This document shows, piece after piece, positions 37,841 to 45,701 of a stretch of 64,000 nucleotides of DNA; position 1 is the first letter of the stretch, and each line of letters begins with the position of its first letter. Source of the stretch: JAPHTQ01 sp050302275 (GTDB lineage Bacteria > Pseudomonadota > Gammaproteobacteria > Thiohalomonadales > Thiohalomonadaceae). The notes under the pieces are model-generated. The model searched no databases. It was given only the letters and a program-made list of their open reading frames with translations, and was not told the origin of the DNA. The position numbers and the translations under genes are program-made. The DNA lies in contig JBNLAT010000006.1 in the NCBI GenBank assembly GCA_050302275.1, positions 1 through 64,000 on the forward strand, in the 5' to 3' direction.

Positions 37841-38281
37841 TTACCAGCTCTTGTACGGCAGGAACTTACCATTCAGGGTAACCACAACGCGATCACCCGC
37901 CGGATTCTCTTCCTTATCAATGTTCATGGAGAAATCGATGGCGCTCATAATGCCGTCACCGAACTTCTCGTGAATCAATTCCTTGATGGTCTCGCCGTAA
38001 ACACCAACGATCTCGTACCAACGGTAGATAACCGGATCGGTCGGCACCAGTTGGTCCCATGATTTGTGTGGGAATTCCTGCAGCGCGGTAGAAAGTTCGG
38101 CGCCCATGCCCAGTGCCGCCGCAACGGCATCGGCCGGACCTTTGTCCAGATGGTTCATGCCCAGACAGGCGGAGCAGGTGTACTCGGCAGAAAGACCGGC
38201 TTTCTCGGCCAGTGCAGCCCAGGTCAATCCCTTCTCTTTCTTCGCTTCAAGAATCACTTCTTTCATTTCACTCTTTTTCAT
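37841..38281 (-). CDS. cynS: Cyanase (cyanate hydratase)
   Basis: 146 residues (E. coli 156). Catalytic residues are conserved: Arg87 and Glu90 in YRWYE and Ser113 in GDGIMSAIDF. It converts cyanate and bicarbonate to ammonia and two CO2. The N-terminal helical domain contains CSACLG. GAGGT precedes the ATG. It is divergent from a NitT/TauT-type ABC operon, and a -24/-12 promoter lies 60 bp upstream, so it is probably under the sigma-54 activator encoded at 41718. Confidence 0.95.
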   Translation of the reverse strand: MKKSEMKEVILEAKKEKGLTWAALAEKAGLSAEYTCSACLGMNHLDKGPADAVAAALGMGAELSTALQEFPHKSWDQLVPTDPVIYRWYEIVGVYGETIKELIHEKFGDGIMSAIDFSMNIDKEENPAGDRVVVTLNGKFLPYKSW

Positions 38282-38340
38282 GACACAGACCTCATTCAGG
38301 ATGGTGTGGAACATAGTCGGGATAACCCTGCTATCTCCAC

Positions 38341-38356
38341 AGCAATAGTGATGCCA
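38341..38356 (-). promoter_or_regulatory. Sigma-54 promoter of cynS
   Basis: Minus-strand TGGCATCACTATTGCT: GG-N10-GC spacing exact and only one base off TGGCAC-N5-TTGC(A/T). Confidence 0.75.
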
Positions 38357-38430
38357 GATCCTGAAATGGTGCACGGCGACGTGATTACAGGCTTACTGTA
38401 CCGTAATAACCAAGCAAGACTGTCTGTTTT

Positions 38431-38480
38431 TGTCTGAATTGTCCGACATTGTCGTCAATGCTTGAGCTGACAAAGTGGAC
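38431..38480. promoter_or_regulatory. Shared upstream activator region of cynS and the ABC operon
   Basis: Contains TTGTCCGACATTGTCGTCAA (38439-38458), which includes the palindromes TGTCCGACA and near-palindromic TTGTCGTCAA, and CTGACAAAGTGGAC downstream. It lies about 75-85 bp from both divergent -24/-12 promoters. The TTGTC/GACAA motif recurs at 41661-41709 and 43386-43432. Confidence 0.6.
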
Positions 38481-38530
38481 GGAAGGGGAAAAAGTGTGTT
38501 TCGGCCTGAAAATACAGGCGTTTTGCGTAC

Positions 38531-38546
38531 TGGCACGATCACTGCA
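38531..38546 (+). promoter_or_regulatory. Sigma-54 promoter of the ABC transporter operon
   Basis: TGGCACGATCACTGCA: perfect -24 element and GG-N10-GC spacing, one mismatch in TTGC. Confidence 0.8.
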
Positions 38547-38576
38547 TTGCCTCAACTGAATTCAACTTGAGGCAAT
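38546..38576. repeat. Perfect inverted repeat before the ABC operon
   Basis: ATTGCCTCAA and TTGAGGCAAT, 10-bp arms with an 11-bp spacer. The right arm contains the TTGAGG ribosome binding site of the ATPase gene. The predicted transcription start (about 38556) is inside it, so it may be a DNA operator rather than an RNA hairpin. Confidence 0.7.
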
Positions 38577-38580
38577 ACCC

Positions 38581-39381
38581 ATGAGTGCAAATATCAGCGT
38601 CGATTATATCACCCACACTTTCAAGGGACAGACGGCTCCTACCCTGTCCAATATTGAATTGACCATTGCCCCCGGTGAGAAAGTGGCATTAATCGGGCGC
38701 AGCGGTTGTGGCAAATCGACCCTGCTGCACATGCTGGCCGGTCTGCTGCTGCCCAGCGAAGGTTGCGTGCGCATCAACAGCCATCAGGTCACCCGCCCCA
38801 GCGCAAAATGGAACATGATGTTCCAGAAGCCTTCTCTCTATCCGTGGATGAACGTGCGCCAGAACGCTGCGCTGGGCCTGACGCTGGCCGGCGAGAAAGA
38901 TGAGAGTAAGGTCGATCACCTGCTGGAGATGGTTGGCCTGGAGGAAAAGATGGATGCCAACGTGCAAAGCCTCTCCGGTGGCCAGCAACAACGCGTTGCT
39001 CTGGCACGCTCACTGGCCACTTCACCCGAACTGCTTTTACTCGACGAACCCTTCTCTGCACTGGACGCCTTTACCCGCTCCTCATTGCAGGACGAGGTGA
39101 TCCGCATTGCCGATCAGGCGAAGCTGACCCTGGTGATCGTCACCCACGATATCGACGAGGCCGCAGCGATGGCCGATCGCATTTTGATCATGTCCGCCAA
39201 TCCGGGGCGCATCGTCGGCGAGCATCGCGTCTCCCTGCCCTTCCCCCGTGACCGCGCTTCAACCGAGTTCAGTCACGAACGCGAAAAACTGATGAAGAAA
39301 TTCGATCAACTGGTCGGCAATGCCGCCAGCGAGCAAGAACAAAACAACAAGAGCGACAACCTGAAACAGGAAGCAGCCTGA
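38581..39381 (+). CDS. ABC transporter ATPase, NitT/TauT family
   Basis: 266 residues. Walker A GRSGCGKST (39-47), signature LSGGQQQRVALARSLA (about 130), Walker B LLLLDEPFSALD, and H-loop VIVTHDIDEAAAMADR. Belongs to the SsuB/TauB/NrtD/CynD class, importing nitrate, sulfonates, taurine, cyanate or similar anions. First gene of a three-gene operon with binding protein and permease. Proximity to cynS favours cyanate or a cyanate-yielding compound, but this is inference. Confidence 0.92.
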   Translation: MSANISVDYITHTFKGQTAPTLSNIELTIAPGEKVALIGRSGCGKSTLLHMLAGLLLPSEGCVRINSHQVTRPSAKWNMMFQKPSLYPWMNVRQNAALGLTLAGEKDESKVDHLLEMVGLEEKMDANVQSLSGGQQQRVALARSLATSPELLLLDEPFSALDAFTRSSLQDEVIRIADQAKLTLVIVTHDIDEAAAMADRILIMSANPGRIVGEHRVSLPFPRDRASTEFSHEREKLMKKFDQLVGNAASEQEQNNKSDNLKQEAA

Positions 39382-39427
39382 AACACACACCCTCCCTGCA
39401 ATGCAGACAACTGAGAAGGTAACGACC

Positions 39428-40666
39428 ATGAGCAAGTATAAAGATGATGAACTGGAATACCTGAACAAGCACGAGATGAGTCGTCGTGACTTCATGCTCG
39501 ACATGCTGGCCATGGGAGGGCTGGCGGCTGGTATGACTCTGCCCGGCATGAGCCTGGCTAACATGACACCGCCCGATGACGAAGTCGTACGTATCGGTTA
39601 CCTGCCGATCACCGATGCCACCGCGCTGCTGGTCGCACATGCCATGGGCTTCTTCGAAGACGAAGGACTTAAGGCAGAAAAGCCGACCCTGATCCGCGGC
39701 TGGTCACCGTTGGTCGAAGGTTTTGCGGCAGGCAAGTTTAATCTGGTTCACCTGCTCAAGCCGATCCCGGTCTGGATGCGTTACAACAACAACTTCCCGG
39801 TCAAGATCATGTCCTGGGCACACATCAACGGCTCCGCCGTGGTGGTTGGTAAACATATCAAAGCCAACGACTTTAAGGATCTCGCTGGCAAACAGGTCGC
39901 TGTTCCTTACTGGTATTCGATGCACAACATCGTGCTGCAGATGGCACTACGTAATGCTGGGCTGAAACCGGTAATTAAAGATCAAACTGCGCCGCTGGCT
40001 GCCGATGAAGTTAACCTGATGATCATGCCGCCGCCGGATATGCCGCCTGCGCTGGCCGCGAAAAAGATCGACGCTTTCATCGTTGCCGAGCCGTTTAACG
40101 CCTTCGGTGAACTGAAAGCGGGCGGCAAGATGCTGCGCTTCACAGGCGACATCTGGAAGAACCATCCCTGCTGTGTGGTGTGCATGAACGAAGACACCGT
40201 CAAGGCCAAGCCGGAATGGACCCAGAAAGTCATGAACGCCATCGTCCGCGCCGAGATCTACGCCCAGGAGAACAAGGCCGAAGTGGCGATGATGCTTTCC
40301 AAAGACGGTAAGCGTTACCTGCCGATGCCGGGCAAAGCGGTAGTTCGCGCAATGACCTACTACGACGAAGCCGCCTACTCTCAACCCGATGCGATTCGTC
40401 ATCAGAAAGAGTTCGGTAACGGTCGTATCGACTTCGCTCCTTATCCTTATCCGTCGGCCACCGAGATGATCGTCGAAGCAATGAACAACACTCTGGTCGG
40501 CGGCGAGAAAACCTTCCTCGAGAAACTTGATCCGAAATTCGTCGCTCAGGATCTGGTCGATTACAAACACGTCAAGGCAGCGATGGATAAGTACAAAGGT
40601 TGGGAAAAAGCACCCGGTGTTGACCCCGCCAATCCGTACGAGCGCACTGAGGTGATCAAGATATGA
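39428..40666 (+). CDS. Tat-exported NitT/TauT-type substrate-binding protein
   Basis: 412 residues. Twin-arginine motif SRRDFM at residues 18-23, followed by a hydrophobic stretch (MLDMLAMGGLAAGMTLPG). RIGYLPITDATALLVAHAMGFFEDEGL is typical of NMT1/NrtA-type binding proteins. A CCVVCM cluster is present in the mature part. Longer than most SsuA/TauA proteins and nearer NrtA/CmpA in size. Ligand unknown. The end overlaps the permease start by 4 nt. Confidence 0.9.
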   Translation: MSKYKDDELEYLNKHEMSRRDFMLDMLAMGGLAAGMTLPGMSLANMTPPDDEVVRIGYLPITDATALLVAHAMGFFEDEGLKAEKPTLIRGWSPLVEGFAAGKFNLVHLLKPIPVWMRYNNNFPVKIMSWAHINGSAVVVGKHIKANDFKDLAGKQVAVPYWYSMHNIVLQMALRNAGLKPVIKDQTAPLAADEVNLMIMPPPDMPPALAAKKIDAFIVAEPFNAFGELKAGGKMLRFTGDIWKNHPCCVVCMNEDTVKAKPEWTQKVMNAIVRAEIYAQENKAEVAMMLSKDGKRYLPMPGKAVVRAMTYYDEAAYSQPDAIRHQKEFGNGRIDFAPYPYPSATEMIVEAMNNTLVGGEKTFLEKLDPKFVAQDLVDYKHVKAAMDKYKGWEKAPGVDPANPYERTEVIKI

Positions 40667-41502
40667 GTAACGAACAGACCCTGCCCACAGCGATGTTTGC
40701 CACCACGGAGGGTGGCAGGTCCAAACGTGACCTGTTGAAACCGCTGCTCACCTTCGCCGGCTATCCGCTGATCGGCATCGTTGGCCTGTTAATCGCCTGG
40801 TGGTTCGGCGGCTGGCTCATTGCCAATAACCCGGATACTGAATCCTTTGCCGCCTTCGCTCCGGGACCGGCCTTTGCACGCCTGATTGAACTGACTGAAA
40901 ACGGTGCGGTGCTAAAAGCGATCATGCCCAGTCTGGCACGTATCGGCCTGGGCCTGTTCTGGGCAGTATTGATCGGCGTGCCGATCGGCGTTGCCATCGG
41001 TCTTTCTGCCAGTCTGCGTGAAGTTACCCATGTACCGTTTCAGTTCCTGCGCATGATCAGCCCGCTGGCGTGGATGCCGATCGCGGTACTGGCCTTCGCC
41101 AGTTGGGACGGGGCGATCGTTTTCCTTATTACTGTTGCCGCGGTATGGCCGATCCTCTTCTCCACTGCGCAGGGCGTTCGCCGTATCGATCCACTGTGGT
41201 TCAAGGTGGCCAAGAATCTCGGTGCCGATCCGTTCCAGATGCTGCGTCGTATTATCCTGCCGGCCATCGGCCAGGATATCTTCGCCGGTATCCGCCTCGC
41301 CGTTGGTGTCGCCTGGATCGTCCTGGTCCCCGCCGAATACCTCGGCGTCACCAGCGGCCTCGGGTATGCAATCAACGATGCCCGCGACACCCTGGAGTAC
41401 GACACCCTTGCTGCCATGGTGGTGGTGATCGGCATCATCGGTTTCATCCTCGACGCGGTATGCGTCAGCCTGATTAAACGTTTCAGCTGGCACTACGAAT
41501 AA
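40663..41502 (+). CDS. ABC transporter permease, NitT/TauT family
   Basis: 279 residues with about six membrane helices (PLIGIVGLLIAWWFGGWLI; LGLFWAVLIGVPIGVAIGL; IVFLITVAAVWPILFS; AAMVVVIGIIGFILDAVCV). The EAA-type loop that contacts the ATPase is DPLWFKVAKNLGADPFQMLRRIILPA. Last gene of the import operon. Confidence 0.92.
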   Translation: MSNEQTLPTAMFATTEGGRSKRDLLKPLLTFAGYPLIGIVGLLIAWWFGGWLIANNPDTESFAAFAPGPAFARLIELTENGAVLKAIMPSLARIGLGLFWAVLIGVPIGVAIGLSASLREVTHVPFQFLRMISPLAWMPIAVLAFASWDGAIVFLITVAAVWPILFSTAQGVRRIDPLWFKVAKNLGADPFQMLRRIILPAIGQDIFAGIRLAVGVAWIVLVPAEYLGVTSGLGYAINDARDTLEYDTLAAMVVVIGIIGFILDAVCVSLIKRFSWHYE

Positions 41503-41521
41503 TTCAAGCGCTCATCCGGGC

Positions 41522-41540
41522 AAGGATGCCCATCCTTTTC
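41522..41540 (+). terminator. Weak terminator after the permease
   Basis: AAGGAT and ATCCTT with a GCCC loop, followed by TTC; GGGC/GCCC offers an alternative pairing. Weak stem and short T-run. Confidence 0.35.
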
Positions 41541-41658
41541 TTCCGCACTAAAACAGTCCCAATGCGCACCTAATACGTGCAATCCCCTGTATTAACTACG
41601 GATAATTTCCGCGCAAAATAATCAGAAATAATTCCATTTGCACCAGATTCGATCTGAA

Positions 41659-41709
41659 TTGTCAGGTTGGCAATGGTTTTGCATAGACCAATCTGTCGAC
41701 AATGTCGGA
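41659..41709. promoter_or_regulatory. TTGTC/GACAA sites around the activator promoter
   Basis: TTGTCAGG lies just upstream of the -24 box and TGTCGACAATGTC (41694-41706) just downstream of the -12 box. TCTGAATTGTC at 41653 is shared with 38433. Sites beside and beyond the promoter suggest autoregulation, perhaps repression. Confidence 0.5.
41668..41683 (+). promoter_or_regulatory. Sigma-54 promoter of the NifA-like activator gene
   Basis: TGGCAATGGTTTTGCA: exact GG-N10-GC and a consensus TTGCA -12 element. It lies 34 bp before the start codon. Confidence 0.75.
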
Positions 41710-41717
41710 GATGGGAT

Positions 41718-43346
41718 ATGACAAAAGAGTTTAGTGAAGCGGCGTTCTACTCAGAACTGCTGCTGGTTCAGCAAGGGGCGCGCCTCATTGCTCATTCCGC
41801 CGATCCGGAACCGGCGATTCAGGGGATACTTCGGTTGCTATCGCAACTGCTGGGGCTTAACCGTGGCCGGGTGGTACTACCGAATAAGAGCAGCAAGCGA
41901 TTGGAGATCCGCTACGCCTACGGTCTGACCGGCGATGAGCGGCGCAAAGGCAGCTATCTGATCGGTGAAGGGGTAACCGGGCGTGTTTTCCAGACCGGAC
42001 AGATGGCCCTGATTCAGGACATCGACAAGGAGCCCACCTACCTGACCCGTGCAGTACAACGCACCAGTCTGCCGAATGAAACAGTCGCCTACCTGGCGGT
42101 GCCGATCATCCTCGACGAACAACCGATCGGTGTGCTGGCGGTACATCGTCTACGGAACCGCGAGCGCCAGTTCCAGCATGACCTGTCACTGCTACAGGTG
42201 ATCGCGACGCTGATTGGCCAGGTGTTGCGGGTTAAGGAACTGGTGACCGAACGCACCGCGCATCTGTTGTCGGAGAACAAACTGCTGCGCAACAAACTGG
42301 AGAGTAAGGGCGCACAGTACGGCATCATGGGTGAAAGCCATGCCTTGCAACGCGCTATCGAACAGGCGTTGCAGGTCGCACGCACCGATACCACGGTATT
42401 GCTGCTGGGCGAATCGGGCACCGGTAAGGAACGTTTTTCACGCATGCAACACATGGCCAGTGATCGCGCTTCGGGTCCGTTTATCGCTATTAACTGTGCG
42501 GCGATCCCGGCAACACTGATCGAGTCTGAACTGTTCGGCCACGAGAAGGGGGCCTTCACCGGCGCCACCGCAGCGAAGAAGGGCAAGATCGAACTGGCGC
42601 ACAACGGTACCCTGTTCCTTGATGAGATTGGTGACCTCGATCTCGACCTGCAGACTAAATTGCTGAAGGTATTGGAGGATCGCGAAATCCAGCGTATCGG
42701 CAGCACCAAGGGCATTCCGGTAAACGTACGTATCGTCGCCGCGACACACCAGAACCTGCAGGAGGCGGTGAACGAAAACCGCTTCCGCCTCGATCTCTTT
42801 TACCGGCTTAACGTTTTCCCCATCCGTCTGCCGCCACTGCGCGCACGGCATACCGATGTACCGATCCTGGCACGCCACTTCCTCAATGCCGCCAACGAGG
42901 AGTACGGCCGCAATGTGGTCTTCGGTCCCGGCAGTCTGGAGCTGCTGGAGCACTATCCCTGGCCGGGCAACATTCGCCAGTTGGAGAATCTGGTGAAACG
43001 CGCGGTACTACTCTGCATGGATACCCTGATCGGTAGAGAATTGATCGAGCAGATCCTGGCGGAAGAGGATGGCGTAATATCACCCGGTCAGAAAAGCGTG
43101 CTCGAGCCACAGCCCACACCGCCGCCTGCGATGGAAGCACCGATGGAGCGTCCCTATGGCTTTGGCGGTATGCCGCAGATGCCGCATGGCGTGCGTCCCT
43201 ATGCACGGGTGCGCGAAGATGAAGTGGAGCAGATCATCAGCGCCCTCAAGCTTAACCACGGCAACAAGACACGGGCTGCACTCAGTCTCGGTCTCACCCC
43301 GCGCCAACTGCGCTACCGCATGAAGATCCTCAACATCCCCGATTGA
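41718..43346 (+). CDS. NifA-like sigma-54-dependent activator (GAF-AAA+-Fis)
   Basis: 542 residues: GAF sensor (about 15-175, GEGVTGRVFQTGQMALIQDID), AAA+ domain with Walker A GESGTGKE (about 232), GAFTGA (about 278) and GTLFLDEIGDL, a Pro/Met-rich linker, then a Fis-type helix-turn-helix (NHGNKTRAALSLGLTPRQLRYRMKIL) close to that of NifA. Not part of a nif cluster. GGAG precedes the ATG at 41718. It sits between the ABC operon and the OsmC operon and most likely activates both, cynS, and itself. The signal sensed by GAF is unknown. Confidence 0.9.
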   Translation: MTKEFSEAAFYSELLLVQQGARLIAHSADPEPAIQGILRLLSQLLGLNRGRVVLPNKSSKRLEIRYAYGLTGDERRKGSYLIGEGVTGRVFQTGQMALIQDIDKEPTYLTRAVQRTSLPNETVAYLAVPIILDEQPIGVLAVHRLRNRERQFQHDLSLLQVIATLIGQVLRVKELVTERTAHLLSENKLLRNKLESKGAQYGIMGESHALQRAIEQALQVARTDTTVLLLGESGTGKERFSRMQHMASDRASGPFIAINCAAIPATLIESELFGHEKGAFTGATAAKKGKIELAHNGTLFLDEIGDLDLDLQTKLLKVLEDREIQRIGSTKGIPVNVRIVAATHQNLQEAVNENRFRLDLFYRLNVFPIRLPPLRARHTDVPILARHFLNAANEEYGRNVVFGPGSLELLEHYPWPGNIRQLENLVKRAVLLCMDTLIGRELIEQILAEEDGVISPGQKSVLEPQPTPPPAMEAPMERPYGFGGMPQMPHGVRPYARVREDEVEQIISALKLNHGNKTRAALSLGLTPRQLRYRMKILNIPD

Positions 43347-43385
43347 TCCGAAATCGCAGCACCCAGGGATGGGTGATGCGGACAA

Positions 43386-43432
43386 ATTGTCAGGACATTG
43401 ATCGACATTGTCGACAAAGCGGACCTGACAAT
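43386..43432. promoter_or_regulatory. Upstream activator region of the OsmC operon
   Basis: Outer perfect inverted repeat ATTGTCAGG (43386-43394) and CCTGACAAT (43424-43432) encloses TTGTCGACAA (43408-43417), itself a perfect palindrome. It lies about 70-115 bp before the -24 box, the normal enhancer distance. Confidence 0.7.
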
Positions 43433-43499
43433 CTCATCCCTTCCCCGAGCAAAATTTCATACTGCACGTAACGCATTGAATAAATTAGTTTTTTAACTC

Positions 43500-43515
43500 T
43501 GGCACAGGCTTTGCT
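43500..43515 (+). promoter_or_regulatory. Sigma-54 promoter of the OsmC operon
   Basis: TGGCACAGGCTTTGCT matches the full consensus TGGCAC-N5-TTGC(A/T). Confidence 0.88.
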
Positions 43516-43563
43516 CTTCTCCAGTTGAAATCCATTACATCCACAACACTGGAGAACAATTCG

Positions 43564-44112
43564 ATGACCACTACAGCCCAAACCGTTGCCAAATCCATGA
43601 GCTGCCTGCGCTCCCTCGACAGCGATGGCCTGTCAGCCCTCGGCGAAAAAGGTAAGGCCAACCCGGATTCCGTTGTCACCCTGAAAGCTAAGACAGTCTG
43701 CGAAGGTCAGTTCCGCATGCAGACCTATGTTCGCGACCTGCAACCGATGCTGATCGACGAGCCGCCGCACCTGTTGGGTGAAGACAACGCGCCGAACCCT
43801 TCTGAAGCCGTACTCGCTGCTCTGGGCGCCTGCCTTGCTGTTGGTGTACACGCCAACGTCGTTGCCCGTGGCCACAAGATCTCCAAGCTGGAGCTGCAAC
43901 TGGAAGGCGACATCAACGTTACCGCTGTTTGGGGTACCGGTGATCTGAACGAAGCCAAGACCCTCGGCTTCTCCGCCGTACGCGTCAAGATTGATGCCGA
44001 AGGTACCTGCAGCAAAGAAGAGATGGACGAGATCATCGCCCACTCCAACGTCTGGTCTCCGGTCGCCAACACCCTGCGCAACAACGTTGCCCTGGAAGTG
44101 GTTCCGGCCTGA
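43564..44112 (+). CDS. OsmC family protein
   Basis: 182 residues from the ATG at 43564; GGAG lies upstream. The core NPSEAVLAALGACLAVGVHANVVARGHKISKLELQLEGDIN is the OsmC helix with the conserved reactive Cys; a second Cys occurs in TVCEGQFRM. Family members reduce organic hydroperoxides or handle thiol or sulfur chemistry; this one is closer to the uncharacterised YhfA/OsmC-like group than to Ohr. First gene of the sigma-54 operon. Confidence 0.88.
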   Translation: MTTTAQTVAKSMSCLRSLDSDGLSALGEKGKANPDSVVTLKAKTVCEGQFRMQTYVRDLQPMLIDEPPHLLGEDNAPNPSEAVLAALGACLAVGVHANVVARGHKISKLELQLEGDINVTAVWGTGDLNEAKTLGFSAVRVKIDAEGTCSKEEMDEIIAHSNVWSPVANTLRNNVALEVVPA

Positions 44113-44141
44113 TCGCAAAACACTGAAGAGGAGTGCTTAAC

Positions 44142-45260
44142 ATGTCCAACTACCTCAATCCGCTACCGCTGGACGAGCTGCTAAGCAAGACCAAAGCGAT
44201 CGTAGATCAGGATCTGAAACCGCTTACCGTGAAGATCGACCTCGAGGGTTACTACCCGGAAGAGGTGCTGCGCAAGCTCGGTCCCATCGGTGCTTTCCAT
44301 CACCACCTGCCGGCCACCCGCGCAGACGGTGTCACTGACCTGTCTGCGACTATCCAGACCATGGGTGCAGTGTCATATGAGTGCATGTCCACCGGCTTTA
44401 CCGTCTGGTGTCAGGACACCTGTGGCTGGTACCTGCAAAACGCTGCCAATCCGACAGTACGCGACAACTGGCTGACCAAGGTTGCCAGCGGTGAAGTACT
44501 TGCCGGTACCGGCATGTCCAACACCATGAAGGCCTTTGCCGGTATCGAGGAGTTGCGTCTGAGCGGCAAGCGTGTCGATGGTGGTTACGTGGTCAACGGT
44601 ACCCTGCCGTGGGTCTCCAACCTCGGTGACAACCATGTGTTCGGCACCCTCTTCGGTCTGGAAGACAAACCCGGTCGTTCAGTGATGGCACTGGTCGACT
44701 GCGCCAGCGAAGGTTTCACCCTGCGCCAGTCAGCTCACTTCACTGCACTGGAAGGCACCCGCACCTTCGCCTGCATCTTCGAGAATGTCTTCATTCCCGA
44801 CGAGATGATCATCGACGACGATGGTGCCGCGTTCCTCAAGCGCACCCGCGCCGGCATCGTGCTACTGCAATTCGGTATGGGCGTCGGCAACATCCAGTCC
44901 TGTATCGATATCAGCCGCGAAGTCGAGCCGCTGCTCGGCCACGTTAACGGTTACCTGGATGATCGTCCGGATGAACTGCAGGCGGATCTGGACGATGCGG
45001 TCGATGCGGTACTGGCACTGGCGGAAGACCCGTTCGAATCCTCGGACGAATTCTTCCACGAGATCCTGCAACTGCGTCTCGGTGCAGGCGAACTGGCACT
45101 ACGTGCATCGCAATCCGCGATGCTGCATACCGGTGCCAAAGGCTACCTGAAAGCGGCACCCGCGCAACGCAAGCTGCGCGAGTCCTACTTCATCGCCATT
45201 GTGACACCGGCAATCAAACACCTGCGTAAAGAGTTGGACCGACTCGCACAGGCTGCTTGA
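44142..45260 (+). CDS. Acyl-CoA-dehydrogenase-like flavoprotein
   Basis: 372 residues with the acyl-CoA dehydrogenase fold: helical N-terminal domain, mid beta domain (GTGMSNTMKAFAGIEELRLSGKRVDGGYVVNGTLPWVSNLG), helical C-terminal domain. The usual TEPxAGSD motif and catalytic Glu are not evident, so it may belong with the flavin-dependent monooxygenase-like branch (SfnB/DszC type) rather than beta-oxidation. No fatty-acid genes are near. It lies 29 bp after the OsmC gene. Electron partner may be the rubredoxin encoded downstream. Confidence 0.85.
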   Translation: MSNYLNPLPLDELLSKTKAIVDQDLKPLTVKIDLEGYYPEEVLRKLGPIGAFHHHLPATRADGVTDLSATIQTMGAVSYECMSTGFTVWCQDTCGWYLQNAANPTVRDNWLTKVASGEVLAGTGMSNTMKAFAGIEELRLSGKRVDGGYVVNGTLPWVSNLGDNHVFGTLFGLEDKPGRSVMALVDCASEGFTLRQSAHFTALEGTRTFACIFENVFIPDEMIIDDDGAAFLKRTRAGIVLLQFGMGVGNIQSCIDISREVEPLLGHVNGYLDDRPDELQADLDDAVDAVLALAEDPFESSDEFFHEILQLRLGAGELALRASQSAMLHTGAKGYLKAAPAQRKLRESYFIAIVTPAIKHLRKELDRLAQAA

Positions 45261-45271
45261 TGTGTGCAAAC

Positions 45272-45295
45272 GACGGGGAGGTTTTTCTCCCCGTC
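45272..45295 (+). terminator. Intra-operon hairpin
   Basis: GACGGGGAG, loop GTTTTT, CTCCCCGTC, then CTTTA. A stable stem but a poor T-run. It may reduce read-through or protect the upstream mRNA, giving less of the two downstream genes. Confidence 0.5.
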
Positions 45296-45317
45296 CTTTA
45301 CTGTTGATGAGGATGAG

Positions 45318-45698
45318 ATGAAAACATTTACCACCCCCTTGAGTGCAAACGAAGCGATCGAAAAACTGCTTGGCGGTATCGAAGCGGCAAACATGCGCGT
45401 TGTTGCCCACATCAACGGCCAGGCCAATGCGGCAAAAATGGGCAAAGAGGTCCCCGCCGATCAGATCCTGGAAGTGTTCCGTCCTGACTTTGCGATTCGC
45501 GTGTGGAACGCGTGCAAAGCAGCGGGCCACGATATCCCGTTACGAATTCATGTTTACGAAGCAGACGGCGCAACCCAGGTTGCCTGCCGCTTGCCTACAG
45601 AAGTATTCGCCCCGTTCGGTTCAGCCGAACTGATGGAAGTCGGCAAAGAACTGGATGCGATCTTCAACGCCATTCTGGGCTCAGTACCGGAGGTATAA
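45318..45698 (+). CDS. DUF302 family protein
   Basis: 126 residues from the ATG at 45318. ANMRVVAHINGQANAAKMGKEVPADQILEVFRP fits DUF302; PLRIHVYEADGATQVACRLP forms the second half. Function unknown; in this operon it may bind a flavin, thiol or substrate (speculation). It is 3 bp from the next gene, so coupling is likely. Confidence 0.78.
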   Translation: MKTFTTPLSANEAIEKLLGGIEAANMRVVAHINGQANAAKMGKEVPADQILEVFRPDFAIRVWNACKAAGHDIPLRIHVYEADGATQVACRLPTEVFAPFGSAELMEVGKELDAIFNAILGSVPEV

Positions 45699-45701
45699 AC
45701 C

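Noticed and set aside
38581..41502. Calling the importer a proven cyanate or nitrate transporter (cynABD or nrtABCD)
   Set aside because: The family is shared by many anions. The cynS neighbour is suggestive only, so no gene symbol was given.
41718..43346. Nitrogenase regulator NifA proper
   Set aside because: The helix-turn-helix is NifA-like, but no nif genes are present and the TTGTC/GACAA sites do not follow the NifA TGT-N10-ACA pattern.
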